From the NCBI GenBank assembly GCA_014549065.1, contig JACDOX010000230.1, forward strand, positions 464,937 to 528,936: DNA of 64,000 nt, read 5' to 3'. Position numbers and translations under genes: made by a program. Shown here one piece after another: positions 63,616 to 64,000 of this stretch. Source of the DNA: Cardinalis cardinalis (taxonomy: Eukaryota > Chordata > Aves > Passeriformes > Cardinalidae). Position 1 is the first letter of the stretch, and every line of letters starts with the position of its first letter. The notes under the pieces are model-generated. The model worked only from the letters and a program-made list of their open reading frames with translations. It was not told where the DNA came from and searched no databases.

Positions 63616-64000
63616 TTTATAAACATATGTTAATCCCAGTGGAATTCATATATTTTTAATTACATTATTTCTGTTTAATTTCCATGTAAATTAAATGTGT
63701 TATATCTTAATTGTAATGTTTTTATGGAACAGGCCATGTGCAGTAACATATATTTNGGTTTTTGAACAAGATTAATTTTGTTACATATCAACCAGAATAA
63801 ATATAAGAGTGACCAAATACTTTAAGTGTTGATTGGTTTTGCAAGCAGACAGCTAGACAATAATGATTCTATAAGGGGTTATACAGGAGTGTACGCTTTT
63901 TTTTCCTTTTGGCAGCCTAATGTGCTAGAAAATAAACCTGATTTACACACCATATTACATGTTAATTTTACAATAACTAATAATAAAATGTATAGTGACA
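63616..64000. other. AT-rich flank without recognised features
   Basis: This is the last 385 bases of the window. They are AT-rich, with no gene or repeat that I can support. The right arm of a palindrome that begins in the LTR end lies at 63621-63630. Confidence 0.55.

Noticed and set aside
63346..63633. 95-codon plus-strand frame
   Set aside because: It lies almost wholly inside the ERVL LTR and crosses the LTR end, so it is not a gene.
1..64000. CRISPR arrays, operons, tRNA/rRNA genes, intact proviruses
   Set aside because: None present. Direct repeats found are short tandems or microsatellites, and the only tRNA-like sequence is the SINE head at 18556-18610.

Overview
The window reads as AT-rich, gene-poor nuclear DNA of a bird, most likely a songbird (passerine). 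The evidence is the repeat content: several copies of the CR1 LINE, the dominant LINE of birds; a short SINE whose head matches tRNA-Ile and whose tail is a CR1 3' end, the architecture of the passerine SINE TguSINE1; and a set of avian-type ERVL and ERVK long terminal repeats (LTRs). There is nothing bacterial or viral-genomic here: no operons, ribosome binding sites, CRISPR arrays or tRNA/rRNA genes. I recognise no host protein-coding gene. The open reading frames are short (160 codons or fewer outside CR1), mostly lack splice context and resemble no family I know. The DNA is therefore probably intergenic or the interior of a very large intron.

Layout. 1-8.7 kb: unique AT-rich DNA with a G-rich tract near 7.9 kb. 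8.73-9.09 kb: ERVK-type solo LTR flanked by a 6-bp target duplication. 9.1-17.6 kb: unique AT-rich DNA with A-rich and AT tracts. 17.59-18.20 kb: ERVL-type solo LTR with a perfect 5-bp duplication. 18.48-18.61 kb: the tRNA-Ile/CR1 SINE, minus strand. 21.09-22.26 kb: two related ERVL-like LTRs side by side, minus strand. 25.3-26.46 kb: a rearranged CR1 with ORF1-type sequence joined to a CR1 3' end. 26.5-41.96 kb: about 15 kb with no recognisable interspersed repeat, only a GGAT microsatellite and simple tracts. 41.96-42.35 kb: ERVK-type LTR, minus strand. 43.77-44.19 kb: CR1 3' end, plus strand. 45.0-46.99 kb: the longest CR1 here, minus strand, with a broken reverse transcriptase frame. 49.06-49.67 kb: another LTR, minus strand. 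50.76-51.56 kb: an unexplained GC-richer block. 56.26-56.42 kb: an old CR1 tail. 59.97-61.0 kb: CR1 with the end of a decayed reverse transcriptase. 63.20-63.61 kb: ERVL-type solo LTR with a perfect 5-bp duplication.

The elements do not work together as a system. They are independent, inactive insertions of several ages. The most informative observations are the target duplications that fix LTR boundaries and classes, the SINE that points to passerines, the CR1 chimera near 26 kb, and a few short exon-like segments that RNA evidence could confirm or dismiss. I found no convincing new biological system. Family assignments rest on remembered family consensus features and were not checked against a database.
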